A DNA stretch of 13,515 nucleotides from contig FN649740.1 of the NCBI GenBank assembly GCA_000310025.1, positions 3,404,353-3,417,867 on the forward strand, written 5' to 3'. Made by a program: the position numbers and the translations under genes. Positions 1 through 9,004 of the stretch are shown one piece after another. Positions within the stretch are counted from its first letter, which is position 1; every line of letters begins with the position of its first letter. Below the pieces are notes generated by a model. The model searched no databases. It had not been told where the DNA came from and worked only from the letters and a program-made list of their open reading frames with translations. The DNA comes from Ectocarpus siliculosus (Eukaryota > Sar > Phaeophyceae > Ectocarpales > Ectocarpaceae).

Positions 1-150
1 ATCGTGTGCTCCCCCTGTGAATACACCCGATGAACCATTGAAGAAACCGTCCATGGAACAGAAGGAAACGTTCATGAAACCAGGCTTTGATGCCGCGGCG
101 GTTGTTTAGAATAAGAATTTGATCCATATGAAAAGTTAAAGCCGGGCCAG

Positions 151-1780
151 AACCTCGAGGAGATGTTACGGGCAACGAAAGGAGTCCAGAACTTAAAGGC
201 ACCCGGCAACGACTCCCTCCCTCCCGAGTTGGACAAGATCGACGACGACGACGACGAGAAACCCGTCGTCCTGGAGCACCTTCCATCCTCTTGAAGGTGT
301 GGAACGGAAGGGAGGTCCCCTAAGAGTGGAAGGACGCCACAGCAATGTGTTACACAAGAAGGGTGACCGGTCCAGCTGCAACACGTCAGGCGGGATCTCG
401 CTGCTATCTCATGTAGGCAAGGTTCCGTCAAGATCATCACCAACCGCCTCAGCGCCTTCTGCGAAGCTAACATCCTCACGGAGGAACACTGCGGGTTCGG
501 ACACGGGCGATCCACCATCGATATGCTGTTCGTCGTGCGTCGACTCCAGGAGCTGGGGCGAAGAAGGAATTATACCGCTCTACATCTGCTTCGTCGACCT
601 GAAGAAGGCGAATGATTCGGTGACCGAGAACAGTTTTGGGAAGGTTCTGGCCAGGGCCGGGATTCCCGAGGAGATGATCACCGTCATCCGACAATTCCAC
701 GACGGAATGCGAGACCGGGTACGCATGGACGACGGAGAGTTGTCGGACTGGTTCTGGGTCACATAAGACCTACGACAAGGGTGTATCATTGCTGTTCAAG
801 ATCTTCGCCGCGGTCCTTGAGGTCGATGTCATTCGATTCAGCGAGATGATGATATTCTGCAGAATCGAATGTGCCTGGCGGAGGAGACGGGACCGGGGGC
901 GGGGACACCACTTGACCAAGTGCGGAGGGCGGTATGGGGGATGCTGAATGCCAAGACGCTTGTATCGAGGTCTACCGACGGACTGGTGAGAATGATGGAT
1001 GAGGTGTTCGGAGAGATCGGACAGACGGTATCGGAGAAGAAGACGGAGACGCTCCGGATGCGTGTCAAGGAGAAGCAGCAAGCACCACCGCCCCCTCCGC
1101 CGCCATTGCAGATCATCGAAGCAACAGGACTTAGTTCCGGCACGTAAGTGGCCTCGTCAACGAACATGGCGACCTCACCTGGGAGATCAATTTCCGGAGC
1201 AGAACAGCGTGGACGTGCGTCGGGAGATATGGCCAGATGTTCTTCGACAGGAGAGTACCGTTCCGATTCAAGAATCGCCTGCTCCAGGCGGAGGCGATGG
1301 AGGCACGCTGCACGGTTGCATGACATGAACACCACGTCACGAGCACCGGCTTTTGCGGTCGATACATGACCGGCTGCTCCTGCGAGTTGTCGGATACCGA
1401 CCTAACACCTACCGGTAGCTTTCCCACGCCCAGACCCTGAAGTGTGGAGGCAACTGTTCGGAAACCGCGCCTGCTGTTCACGTGAGCGTTGGCAAGGCAG
1501 CCAGACGGGCGACTCCCAAACGGTCGATGCTTGGCGAGCTGGGCGGGGGCGGCAGGGGGAAACCGGAAAAAAACTGGCAGATGTGCCTGAAGGACGACCT
1601 CAACATGTTCGAGGCAGAGCACGGATCTACGGACGCCCGAGCCATTCCGAGTCCCGCAAACACCTTGGACGGAAGGAGGGACGGTACGGGGCTACTGCAG
1701 GGAGCTAAGAGGTGCATGACATCATGGCACAAGGATGAAGAGGTGGTTTGCCGGCAACGAGCGCTCGAACGAAATAACAA
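151..1780 (+). pseudogene. Degenerate LINE (non-LTR retrotransposon) reverse transcriptase
   Basis: Remnant of a LINE-type ORF2 whose product would have copied element RNA into DNA at a nicked target. The reading frame changes repeatedly. One frame from 151 reads LEEMLRATKG...LPPEL and a GAC run (DDDDD). A second from 288 reads LLKVWNGREVP, then TAA at 321, then EWKDAT. A third (about 344-425) reads VLHKK...GISLLSHVGKV. A fourth (430-575) reads KIITNRLSAFCEAN and CGFGHGRSTIDMLF. Then come CFVDLKKANDSV (motif A), RQFHDGMRDRVRMDDGELSD and a TAA at 764. Around 950 motif C (YADD) is replaced by LNAKT. A C-terminal part follows (GLVNEHGDLTWEI, near 1150-1310; LLQGAKRCMTSWHKDEE, near 1690-1740). 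Endonuclease and 5' parts are not seen, and the exact LINE clade cannot be set from sequence alone. At least five frame changes plus stops show that it is dead. Confidence 0.85.
241..258. repeat. GAC trinucleotide run
   Basis: A short run of GAC codons inside the dead LINE, encoding Asp-rich DDDDDE in the frame starting at 151. It lies between the LPPEL and VVLEHL segments of the reverse transcriptase, so it probably descends from an acidic stretch of the element's protein rather than from a separate locus. Confidence 0.7.
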
Positions 1781-2145
1781 GCCCGGCAACAGCACAGACA
1801 TGGCAACAACCAATGGGGCGAGGAGGGGGGGAGCAGCCTGCCTCACAGCTGTTGTTGTTGCTCACGACATGTAATGAAATAGACCCGAAGGTTCCGCAAG
1901 TCGATAGAAATCAACGACAGGTAGCCTACAGCTCTCCGCTTACCTCTAGACGCTATGCAAGGTAAGCATACATAGACCTGAAGAAAAAGAAAAAGAAACA
2001 GAGGGACACCACACACGTCAGCTACCGTAGCGACCAACAAACACACAAAACAATACAGAACGAAAAGGGCCACCCGAGACAGCAAAAGGCACGTCATCGC
2101 TCTTGGGTGGTTGGTGGAATGGTGCATGCAGGGGCGCGGGGGGGG
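1781..2145. other. No gene recognised; LINE 3' flank
   Basis: The stretch follows the last recognisable reverse transcriptase codons. It may include the element's 3' untranslated tail. It contains a GTT-rich patch near 1850-1862 and an A-rich patch (GAAAAAGAAAAAGAAAC) near 1983-2000, which could mark the 3' end of the element. No target-site duplication was identified, and no ORF here has a recognisable product. Confidence 0.4.
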
Positions 2146-2211
2146 TGTACTCATAGTCGTACATGCCGTAGTCGTTAGACCATTGACTTCGCGTCCCTAC
2201 CAAGCCGGGAC
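2138..2211. repeat. 66-bp direct repeat, copy 1 (with 8-G leader)
   Basis: The 66 bases at 2146-2211 recur at 2671-2736 with 3 mismatches (about 95% identity). Both copies are immediately preceded by a run of G (8 here, 2138-2145). The right end carries a small inverted repeat, GTCCC at 2193-2197 and GGGAC at 2207-2211. Read on the minus strand, both copies stay open and give VGTR-QWSNDYGM-DYEYTP, but no surrounding gene is evident. Probably a short dispersed repeat or the end of a non-autonomous element. Confidence 0.8.
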
Positions 2212-2660
2212 GGAGCACGCCAGGTTCTCACCGGACCAGGCTCTCACATCACCAAGCGCGAAGCGCCGTGAGGAATCAGGCGAGTCACATGAAGGGTGCA
2301 CTGCATCCTGCTAATGGTGTTCGGCATCTTGTGCTTACTTCCTTGCGTACGGATGACAGCTGCTTATGACTTAATTTATTTTCTGGTGCTTTCACTTCCA
2401 GAGACAGTTGTAAGCACTGTGTAACTGCCTCAAGGGTGCCAGACCAAATTAACACAACGTGGTGCGATTATCCCCTTTGCGCGGAGTGAGGGTTCTCGAC
2501 TCCGCACAACATGATCTACTCGACCACCATAATGGTTACCGCAAAAAACAACAAAGGCAAAAAAAAACCGGTAACCTGGTTGCCGAGTTCACGACGTGAT
2601 CGACTTGTTTTACAACATCGCTGCCAAGCAACGAAAACCCAACCCCGATGGCAAACACCA
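2212..2660. other. Spacer between the two direct repeats; no gene seen
   Basis: About 450 bp without a recognisable gene. It holds an 8-bp perfect inverted repeat, GGTTACCG at 2534-2541 and CGGTAACC at 2569-2576, around an A-rich loop. No terminal inverted repeats spanning the whole interval and no transposase were seen. Confidence 0.4.
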
Positions 2661-2736
2661 GGGGGGGGGGTGTACTCATAGTCGTGCATGCCGTAGTCGT
2701 TAGACCATTGACCTCGCGTCCCTACAAAGCCGGGAC
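2661..2736. repeat. 66-bp direct repeat, copy 2 (with 10-G leader)
   Basis: Second copy of the repeat at 2146-2211, same orientation, 525 bp downstream, preceded by ten G (2661-2670). The match starts at the T after the G-run and stops at GGGAC (2732-2736); flanks on both sides are unrelated to copy 1. The sharp boundaries suggest a defined unit rather than a large decayed duplication. Confidence 0.8.
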
Positions 2737-3847
2737 AGTTGTCTGAGGGGAGGCGTCCAAGTCTTGACAGGTGCGCGTCAACTGGCTTTGTGTTGAGTTT
2801 GTTGAAGTGCAAAATTCCCGTAGGTCAAGGTACATCGCTATAGCAGTAGTACAGCCGTGTGGTCTAGGGGCATTCTCCTGCCCAAGCCAAGAGACCGAAA
2901 GATGTGCACTAATATCCAGCACAAACACCCACCGACACAACAGGGAAATTAGCACATTGCTATTGTATGAGATAGCTAACGTTTGAGAACCGCGTCTGCC
3001 GACCGAACGAAGACGACAACATTGAAGCCGCATTCTCCAAATCCGTGCGACGGTTCCTGATCAGACATCAATCAATCGAATGTAGGCTATTTGCAGTCGC
3101 TTACGTCCGAACTCTCTCCTTTCATGACTTCACCTGATTGTGGATCTCTCCAGACTTTCCTTCTGAAGCTCGTGTCAAGCAACTCAGATGGCGGCACCTT
3201 GATTTTCACTAGACCCTTTGCCCATCTTGCAATCTAAGAGATGATAGCGCCTAACAGAGGCATCAGTTCGTCACTGGGTGATAGTATGCTACGGCTTTCA
3301 TGCATCACATGCTGAAAGATTGGACATGTTAGCAGTGGATTCCTGCAACAAGGTGGGACCGACGGGACAATGCAACAACTCTGCAAGTACGAGCCAGGAA
3401 CCAAAAATAACGCGTACCATATCAGGGGGATACTCCGCTACACGCGTGCATGGTCGACTTTGCGTTGCCGAGGGTCAACCGATTGCTCTACGGTTCAAAG
3501 ATGAGAGAGTACGCAGGGCTGATAGATAGGGCTGTGGATACTGGGAGCGACAGACAGCAGGTGGAATGACTCACAGTATTGCTGGTCACAAAAGCTCCAA
3601 GTTGATGGAGTTCTGGCCATGCCATCCTTGTGGGGTAACTGTTTCTCAAATCAATGCCTTGGACGATAAGATGACTGCTGCTACGTGTCGCGCCGGATCG
3701 ACGAGAAGTCTTGCCACAGACACCGTGGCAGATACAAGCCGTGTCGGATGATTTCGCCCGCGCTCTTCCGGCCACGCTACTGGCTACGCGGAACTAACCT
3801 GATTCTGATCTCCTGTTCGTTCATCCCCCAACATCGCCCCTAATGTC
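2737..3847. other. Intergenic stretch; no gene recognised
   Basis: Open frames here (the longest about 100 codons) show no recognisable domain or coherent splice structure. The right end, about 3790-3847, is pyrimidine-rich just ahead of the candidate first exon at 3848, so the promoter and 5' leader of that gene would lie here. No convincing TATA box was identified. Confidence 0.4.
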
Positions 3848-3910
3848 GTGCGTTTCTGCCTGTCCGCTGCCGTCGTTTCCACCACTGTTCTCCAGTCGAG
3901 CCTGCGACCG
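3848..3910 (+). pseudogene. Candidate exon 1: signal peptide of the CGDPH gene
   Basis: The frame at 3848 reads (V)RFCLSAAVVSTTVL followed by QSSLRP, with a basic residue then a hydrophobic core, as in a secretory signal peptide. It ends at a near-perfect donor, CCG|GTAAGT, at 3910/3911 in phase 0, which fits exon 2. The first codon is GTG, and no ATG lies in frame back to the TGA at 3806. An ATG at 3843 is in another frame, gives a non-hydrophobic Pro-rich peptide and would not fit the downstream phase. The simplest reading is that the original ATG became GTG. Confidence 0.5.
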
Positions 3911-4611
3911 GTAAGTATCCCTAACGTGTTACGAGTTGTTCACGGGTTGCATAGTAGGGAGGAACTGTCGAATACAATGGAGACACAACCAAACATTGGG
4001 TACGGGCGTCGTTGTCGGTTGCGTTGGTCTTCGCCCGATGCCCATCGGCAGAGGGGGGGTTTGTGCTCGTCCCACGTATCATGGTCCCAAGTGAACCCAC
4101 CACCTCTTGGTGTACGTGTTTGGCGTGCCAGCGGTGGTTTGCACGGGAGGAAGTTCGCGCATTTGTTGTGTTCTTTCACTGCCCCATCTTTCCTCCGGCT
4201 GTTGTAGAGGGCTCAGCCTCTTTCCCTCGTCGAAATCAAGTCCAAGTACAAAGGATCACTTAAAAAATTCTTGTCAGAGAGAATCGACCCAACAATTGGT
4301 ACCAGTGCCTTTGCGAGTTTAACCACGAGACTACCGGGACGACCGGTTCGCACCATCTGCGAATTCGGGGAAATGTGTCGCATTGTCTTCTTGCTCGCCG
4401 ATTCTCCGCGTGCCTTCGCCATGGAAGCGCAATTCACATCGAGCATCGCCCATCGGCCGATGAAAACATCGAAACACGTGTTCCCAAATCCATTCACGTC
4501 TGATTGGCACTGTCTCCCTAACCTCCTCCACGCGCGGTATCGATTGAGCGTGCAGCTTGCACAGACGATACCGAGTGCACCCTGCCTTAAGTATGCTGTT
4601 CTGTGAACCAG

Positions 4612-4651
4612 GTGTGCGAGGTGCCCCACTTCACAAACCCTTCGGCTTGCG
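4612..4651 (+). pseudogene. Candidate exon 2: short Cys linker of the CGDPH gene
   Basis: This 40-bp exon has acceptor GTGAACCAG at 4611 and donor GCG|GTGAGC at 4651/4652. It reads VCEVPHFTNPSAC plus one base, entering in phase 0 and leaving in phase 1. The leftover G joins GT at 5094 to make the Gly of CGDPH. The exact phase fit on both sides and the creation of a Cys just before GDPH are the main arguments for it. No transcript evidence is available. Confidence 0.5.
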
Positions 4652-5093
4652 GTGAGCAGGGCGATGTCAATATCTACGCGAGACGAACATATTTCTGGGT
4701 AGCCTCTGCTGGATTCGCAATGTTGTTTTGAAGCGTAGACGGCAAGACCGGATTGAGTGACGGTCACTACCGTATTCAGCTATTTACAGGTGTGGGCACT
4801 GTCTTGTCAACGTGAAACTGCGACGTACTGCTGGATTCCGATTGCGTGAAAAGCTTAGCCTTATGGGGACGGCCATACCTCCACCGTTTTACCGGAGGTC
4901 AACCCGCAAAGACGTCAGGGTGCCGCAACATAGAGATTCAGTCGTTGGTCCTGTGGCGATTTCATGGGGGTTCGGGTTTGACTCAGGGTCATCCCCCTGA
5001 CAGGTTCGGGTATCCTATTCCCCGCTTGAGACTCGCAGCCATCAGCAACGTTTCGCACTACCCGACACCGGTTGGAACCCCGACGTACTGCAG

Positions 5094-5919
5094 GTGACCC
5101 CCACATGACCGGCTTCCGCGGCCAGAAGTTCGACTTCACGGGCAGCGACGGTCAGTGGTACTGCCTTATCTCAGACCTGCCGTCCATGCACCTTAACATG
5201 CGTGTGACGGCGCCCGTCTCTTCCCGGCCGGACATCACGTACATCATCGGGCTCTCCCTCATCACCACCGATGGAAACGGTCTAGAGCATAGCGTTGTCA
5301 TTTCCGTTAAGGACCCACACAGCCTGGATAGTGACTGCCCGGCCGGAGTGTCCCCCTGCCTTGCGGATGTTGAGCGTGGTGCTCGTTGGAAACGAGACCC
5401 TGATGGCACCCGGTGCGGTTGAGCTGGCCCCCGATGTTCAGGTGTCTGCTGTCAACCTTCCCGGTGCCTGCCGATCGTTCGGGTTCGAGAAGTACTGGGA
5501 ACGGAAGAAGCTCGAGTATGCGCAGGCTGGCGGCCGCAGGCTGCCCGTACAGCAGTCGATGGGGGAATAGATACTGGGGGACCCCACCGCGACCAACATG
5601 GCGGAGTGCACGGAGTGTGTGGCCCGTCACATGGCAGGGGGCGAGGACGGTGACTTGTTCGCTCATCAATCCGAGCATGCGTCTTTCCAGATTGTCACAA
5701 CTACGGCCATTATCCGACTCAATCTCGGAAGACTCCACCAGATCGCGGAGCTCGGCGTACCGGAACCTTTGACTTGGCAGATGAACCTGGCTTTCGATCA
5801 CAACGACGTGAGCCTGACCGCCAAGGGGGTCCTGGGAGAGACGATGGTCCCCACCCGTACAACTAGCGGGGCGTACATCATGCATGGCATGGAGGCCGTT
5901 CGCGGGACCCAGGAAGATT
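5094..5919 (+). pseudogene. Main exon of the CGDPH protein, with frameshift and stop
   Basis: Bounded by acceptor GTACTGCAG (ends 5093) and donor GATT|GTGAGT (5919/5920). It encodes the bulk of the domain: GDPHMTGFRGQKFDFTG at the start, WYCLISDLPSMHLNMRVT, ITYIIGLSLITTD, then CPAGVSPCLAD. After GAT (5366-5368) the sense frame changes. Reading resumes at TTG (5370) as LSVVLVGNET, AVNLPGACRSFGFEKYWERK and SMGE. TAG at 5568-5570 interrupts, after which the same frame runs on through ILGDPTATNMAEC, HQSEHASFQIVTT, LTWQMNLAFDHNDVSLTAKG, VLGETMVPT and RGTQED. The exon length is off by one from phase-preserving, as expected from +1 or -2. The long, still-readable frame on both sides argues that the damage is recent. 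Confidence 0.8.
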
Positions 5920-6165
5920 GTGAGTCGACGCACAATATGTATATATCGGCACCGGTAGTCAGTGGTTGTGAACCGGAAAATGTTTTTGGCAATAAGCGCG
6001 CACAAATGCTCATGCCGACTATTCGGAAGTACGCTGCAATAGTTGGTTCGAAACAACATTAGGACATCGACATGATCTCAGTCTGGTATCGGCCGACATC
6101 TCTCTTCGGTTGCAGTCACCATCCGGCCATTTGTTTTTTGTCTAACACGATCGCCGTGTCCGCAG

Positions 6166-6311
6166 ACGCGAAACGCCTGAGTGCATTGTACCCACACGTG
6201 ATGAAGCGAGTAACCCACTCCAATCTCGCTCGAATCACGTCCTGGCGTGACCGCCCAACTGTCGACCCACAGACCACGTGGAAGGCCCCCTGGGAATGGA
6301 TTTCGTCTTGA
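6166..6311 (+). pseudogene. Possible terminal exon of the CGDPH gene
   Basis: A good acceptor, GTGTCCGCAG ending at 6165, sits behind a pyrimidine-rich tract with a classic branch-site-like CTAAC at 6142-6146. It enters in phase 1, completing Tyr with the T at 5919, and stays open for 47 codons (starting AKRLSALYPHVMKRVTHSN) to a TGA at 6309-6311. I do not recognise this tail in the family, so it rests only on splice signals and phase. Confidence 0.35.
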
Positions 6312-6526
6312 GCGGAGACCCCTAGAGCCCACTTCGAGACACACCGAGCAGGGCAGAACGCCTCCGTCGTATCGGTGTTTTTACTCGGCACGAGGTCATC
6401 GACTCGACATCGAGATAGTTCGCTGTAGTACCGTGAGGATATGAGAGGTGGCACCCCCCCTAGGCCATTTTCCAAGTCGACTTCTCCACAGCCAAGCTTG
6501 TACTAATACCAACAATGGTAGGTTGG

Positions 6527-6554
6527 TCTTGTCGAGGGTATCTTGTCGAGGGTT
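6527..6554. repeat. Two tandem 14-bp units
   Basis: TCTTGTCGAGGGTA at 6527-6540 is followed directly by TCTTGTCGAGGGTT at 6541-6554, identical in 13 of 14 bases. It looks like a recent local duplication. Confidence 0.85.
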
Positions 6555-7448
6555 TCCGTAGACGTGTCGGGCGCTCTCTGCACCCACTTGTTCGAGAAGC
6601 AATCGGTCTTTTGAAAGTCGGTCTAGGGAGGAGGCGCCATCTTTGCCATCCGAACGGTGGTGGTGCTTGCGAAGGGCATCATTGATGTACGAGCCTAGAC
6701 CGCGGAGACAACTTGTCGCGCGACTTATCTTCTGGATATAGGAGCTTCTTCGGGCAAACTGTCCCGAATTATCGCGTCCATGTAGTGAGGCTAAGGAGAT
6801 GAAGGTTCTTGTCTACTGTTTCCTTGGTAAACGTCATCAGGGGAACGCGATACCAACCTGATTCCCGGCGGCGACATCATCGAGAAATTGCGACCTTCGT
6901 CCACTTTTCGGGCACCGGTAGGTCCGACTCCGCAGAGCAGCAGAACCTTTGTTGTTTCTTTCTGTTTCTCAACGACTTTCATGTGCGTTGTCAACCTGGC
7001 CTCGTTTTGAGACATGTTGTACGTGGGAGGCCGGAGGTTTGCGGCAGTTGCACCGTGCGTGGGAAAGGACGTCGGCACCGATATTTTTTGTGCTATTCTC
7101 AGTAGTTGAGACAACGTCTTGCGGAGCGGTGAGATGGTCTCGAGTGAGCGTGTCACAAGAACACTCCCCAAAGTAGAGGGCCATCACGGAGTAATCGGCC
7201 GCAAAGGTGTCTATAGTCAATGTCAGTCATGGGCCGTACAAGATTTGCTGCAGTTTAACAATACAACGGCCCGCACCATGTGTCTTTTGCCCCTAGATGT
7301 CAAGATCATGGCTCCCTCCCGCCGTGCAGGTGCCGAGGAAACCGAAAGAGGAGCAAGAAAAATCCCTATTTTGTCCTGGTGCCCTTTTCAGGTTCCGTGT
7401 TAGACTATCAACCTGTTTTGCGCTTGCAGAGCTATCACGAAGTACGAC

Positions 7449-7466
7449 TGTTGTTGTTGTTGTTGT
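7449..7466. repeat. TTG trinucleotide microsatellite
   Basis: About six uninterrupted TTG/TGT units in a gene-poor stretch. A simple microsatellite; no role can be assigned. Confidence 0.7.
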
Positions 7467-8960
7467 CTTCACATTGTAACAGGTTCGTAGCAAGGCAGGA
7501 AAGTTGAGTGGGGCACCCGCTGGGAAAGAAAGTCGGGTTCAGCCCGTCAGTCTGGAAAGATTTATATGGTATATTTTGGGTGTTCTATTCAGAAGATAGA
7601 TACATATAGTACATACAAATCACAGAGAAACTTCCTGTTCTTCTGCGACAGCAAAGATGGTTCAATGGTGAAGTCGGAAGCGCTGCAAGTAGGAACACCG
7701 CAACGTTTACCGCCCCCCCGTCGCGGGAGTTCGGCGGCCTTTTGTGGCCAATTGGAACCCTTTGTTATATTTGTGTTCAGTTGGTATCCAGGTGTAAATT
7801 GGGGAAAACGTAGCCCCGCAACTAGAAGAAGAAGACGATTGACACACTTGTACAGTGCAGAGCGATAGTGCGGTCAACAGTTCCAACAAATTGTAAAAAT
7901 GGAAACAATCATCGTGGTCCATTCACGAGATTCCTCATGAAGTTCTCATGATAAATTTCCTGCCAATTCAGATGGTCGTGAGCGTCGCATGAGAAGAAGG
8001 CTGCCCAAGGAAGAGGCTGGCGGGGGCATTTCTCTCTCCTTCTTCGCCCGAGTGACTGCACGTTTTGAGGTCTCATGCCCTTGGCTGTTCCGTTAGCTTC
8101 AGGCCGTTCTATTCTATGCGGAGGTTCATGAGGCCTTGGTTCATTTCCCGTGCTTCCACCCATTCTGATTCCCTGGTTTCTCGCCCTCCCTGGAGGTTTG
8201 TGGGCCTTGGTCCGGATCCGTAGGCTTCCGCCCGCTCTTGGGTTTGGCATGGCGATATTATTTGGACCTTCGTTAGATTCCTTCGCGCTCGCCCCTTGTG
8301 GTTCAGATCCCTCCTTCAAAGTGTGCCCAGCACAAGTCCCGTCGAAGAAAATCGCGATCGAACATATTCCAATAATATATGGAACGGGAACTACAGTATA
8401 GTCTAAGGAACAGCATGGATAAAATTCTGACGAAGGCGGTAACAGGCGTCGACTTCAGGAACAATTGGGATTTTCTCCTGTATCTGCACGGGTGGCTTGG
8501 TTTTCGCGCTGCCATTTTACGTCACACAGGGAGGTCAAGGAGAGTTGATTCTGTATTTGTTCTTTAACACTGATTTTTGTTGCGTGTTTTACAGGTTCGA
8601 AGCAGTCGAATAAAGAACGAAAAGAACGAACACGCTCGAGCGTCTGAGTTATTCATTCGCGTGACCATGCCTTGGCAAATCGATCATCTCATACACACAC
8701 GTCGATTCATACTTACACTGGACCGACAGCGGAACGGACAACAACAACACACCACAACACACAGTGTGCCACCCTATGCATATTAGGTTGACCGCCCTCA
8801 TCTCGTTCATCAGGAAGTAGAACTCGTATTTAACAGCAGCAGTGATTTGGCCTGGGGACGCTGGAACAAGAGTGAATGTGCCGTGGTGTGGCGTATATGT
8901 GACAAGACGACCATGGGTTTGAGAGGCAAGGAACGGACATCGCAAACCATACCCCTCGGC

Positions 8961-8993
8961 ATATGGAGTGGGTGCTCCATATTAGGGTACCCT
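8961..8993. repeat. Hairpin plus adjacent 10-bp palindrome
   Basis: ATATGGAG at 8961-8968 and CTCCATAT at 8975-8982 form a perfect 8-bp inverted repeat around a 6-base loop. One base later, AGGGTACCCT at 8984-8993 is a perfect 10-bp palindrome. ATATAAAGGG follows at about 8995-9004. The cluster could be a protein-binding or core-promoter-like site, but no gene downstream supports that. Confidence 0.6.
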
Positions 8994-9004
8994 CATATAA
9001 AGGG

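Larger units (their letters stand above)
3848..6311 (+). pseudogene. Broken split gene for a secreted CGDPH (root-cap / VWD-like) protein
   Basis: Exons proposed at 3848-3910, 4612-4651, 5094-5919 and, less surely, 6166-6311. Phases match at each junction (0, 1, 1). The product would be a secreted extracellular protein: a hydrophobic N-terminus, a short Cys-bearing linker, then CGDPHMTGFRGQKFDFTG. Near the end of exon 3 is a segment ending KGVLGET. A CGDPH opening and a GVLGQ-type ending are the hallmarks I recall for the plant root-cap family, related in style to VWD domains; molecular function is unknown. Lesions: no in-frame ATG (GTG at 3848, upstream stop at 3806), a frame change at about 5369, and TAG at 5568-5570. 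Intact splice sites with several coding lesions suggest a recent pseudogene, though assembly errors could mimic the frameshift. Confidence 0.65.
6312..8960. other. Gene-poor stretch; no feature recognised beyond small repeats
   Basis: About 2.6 kb on both strands with many short open frames but none with a recognisable domain or consistent exon structure. The longest, 136 codons on the minus strand at 7909-8319, is Pro/Arg-rich and low-complexity. Local features are a 14-bp tandem duplication at 6527-6554, a TTG run near 7449-7466 and a CA/ACA-rich patch at about 8740-8762. No tRNA or rRNA gene was seen. Confidence 0.4.

Noticed and set aside
3278-3529. 83-codon plus-strand frame upstream of the CGDPH gene
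   Set aside because: No domain, no splice site linking it to the gene.
4213-4767. 184-codon minus-strand frame
   Set aside because: No recognisable domain; overlaps the proposed intron 1 and exon 2 of the plus-strand gene; likely chance.
5307-6059. 250-codon minus-strand open frame
   Set aside because: Antisense shadow of the CGDPH exon; the plus strand shows conserved motifs and splice sites, the minus strand none.
6527-6554. Possible CRISPR-like repeat
   Set aside because: Only two adjacent units without spacers, in a eukaryotic context; a simple tandem duplication.
6791-7171. 126-codon minus-strand frame
   Set aside because: Checked for retroelement or peptidase motifs; none found.
7909-8319. 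136-codon minus-strand frame, Pro/Arg-rich
   Set aside because: Considered as a gag-like remnant, but no zinc knuckle or other motif is present.
8590-8605. GGTTCGAA words (also near 6044) resembling a Pol III B box
   Set aside because: No A box at a proper distance and no cloverleaf; not a tRNA or SINE head.
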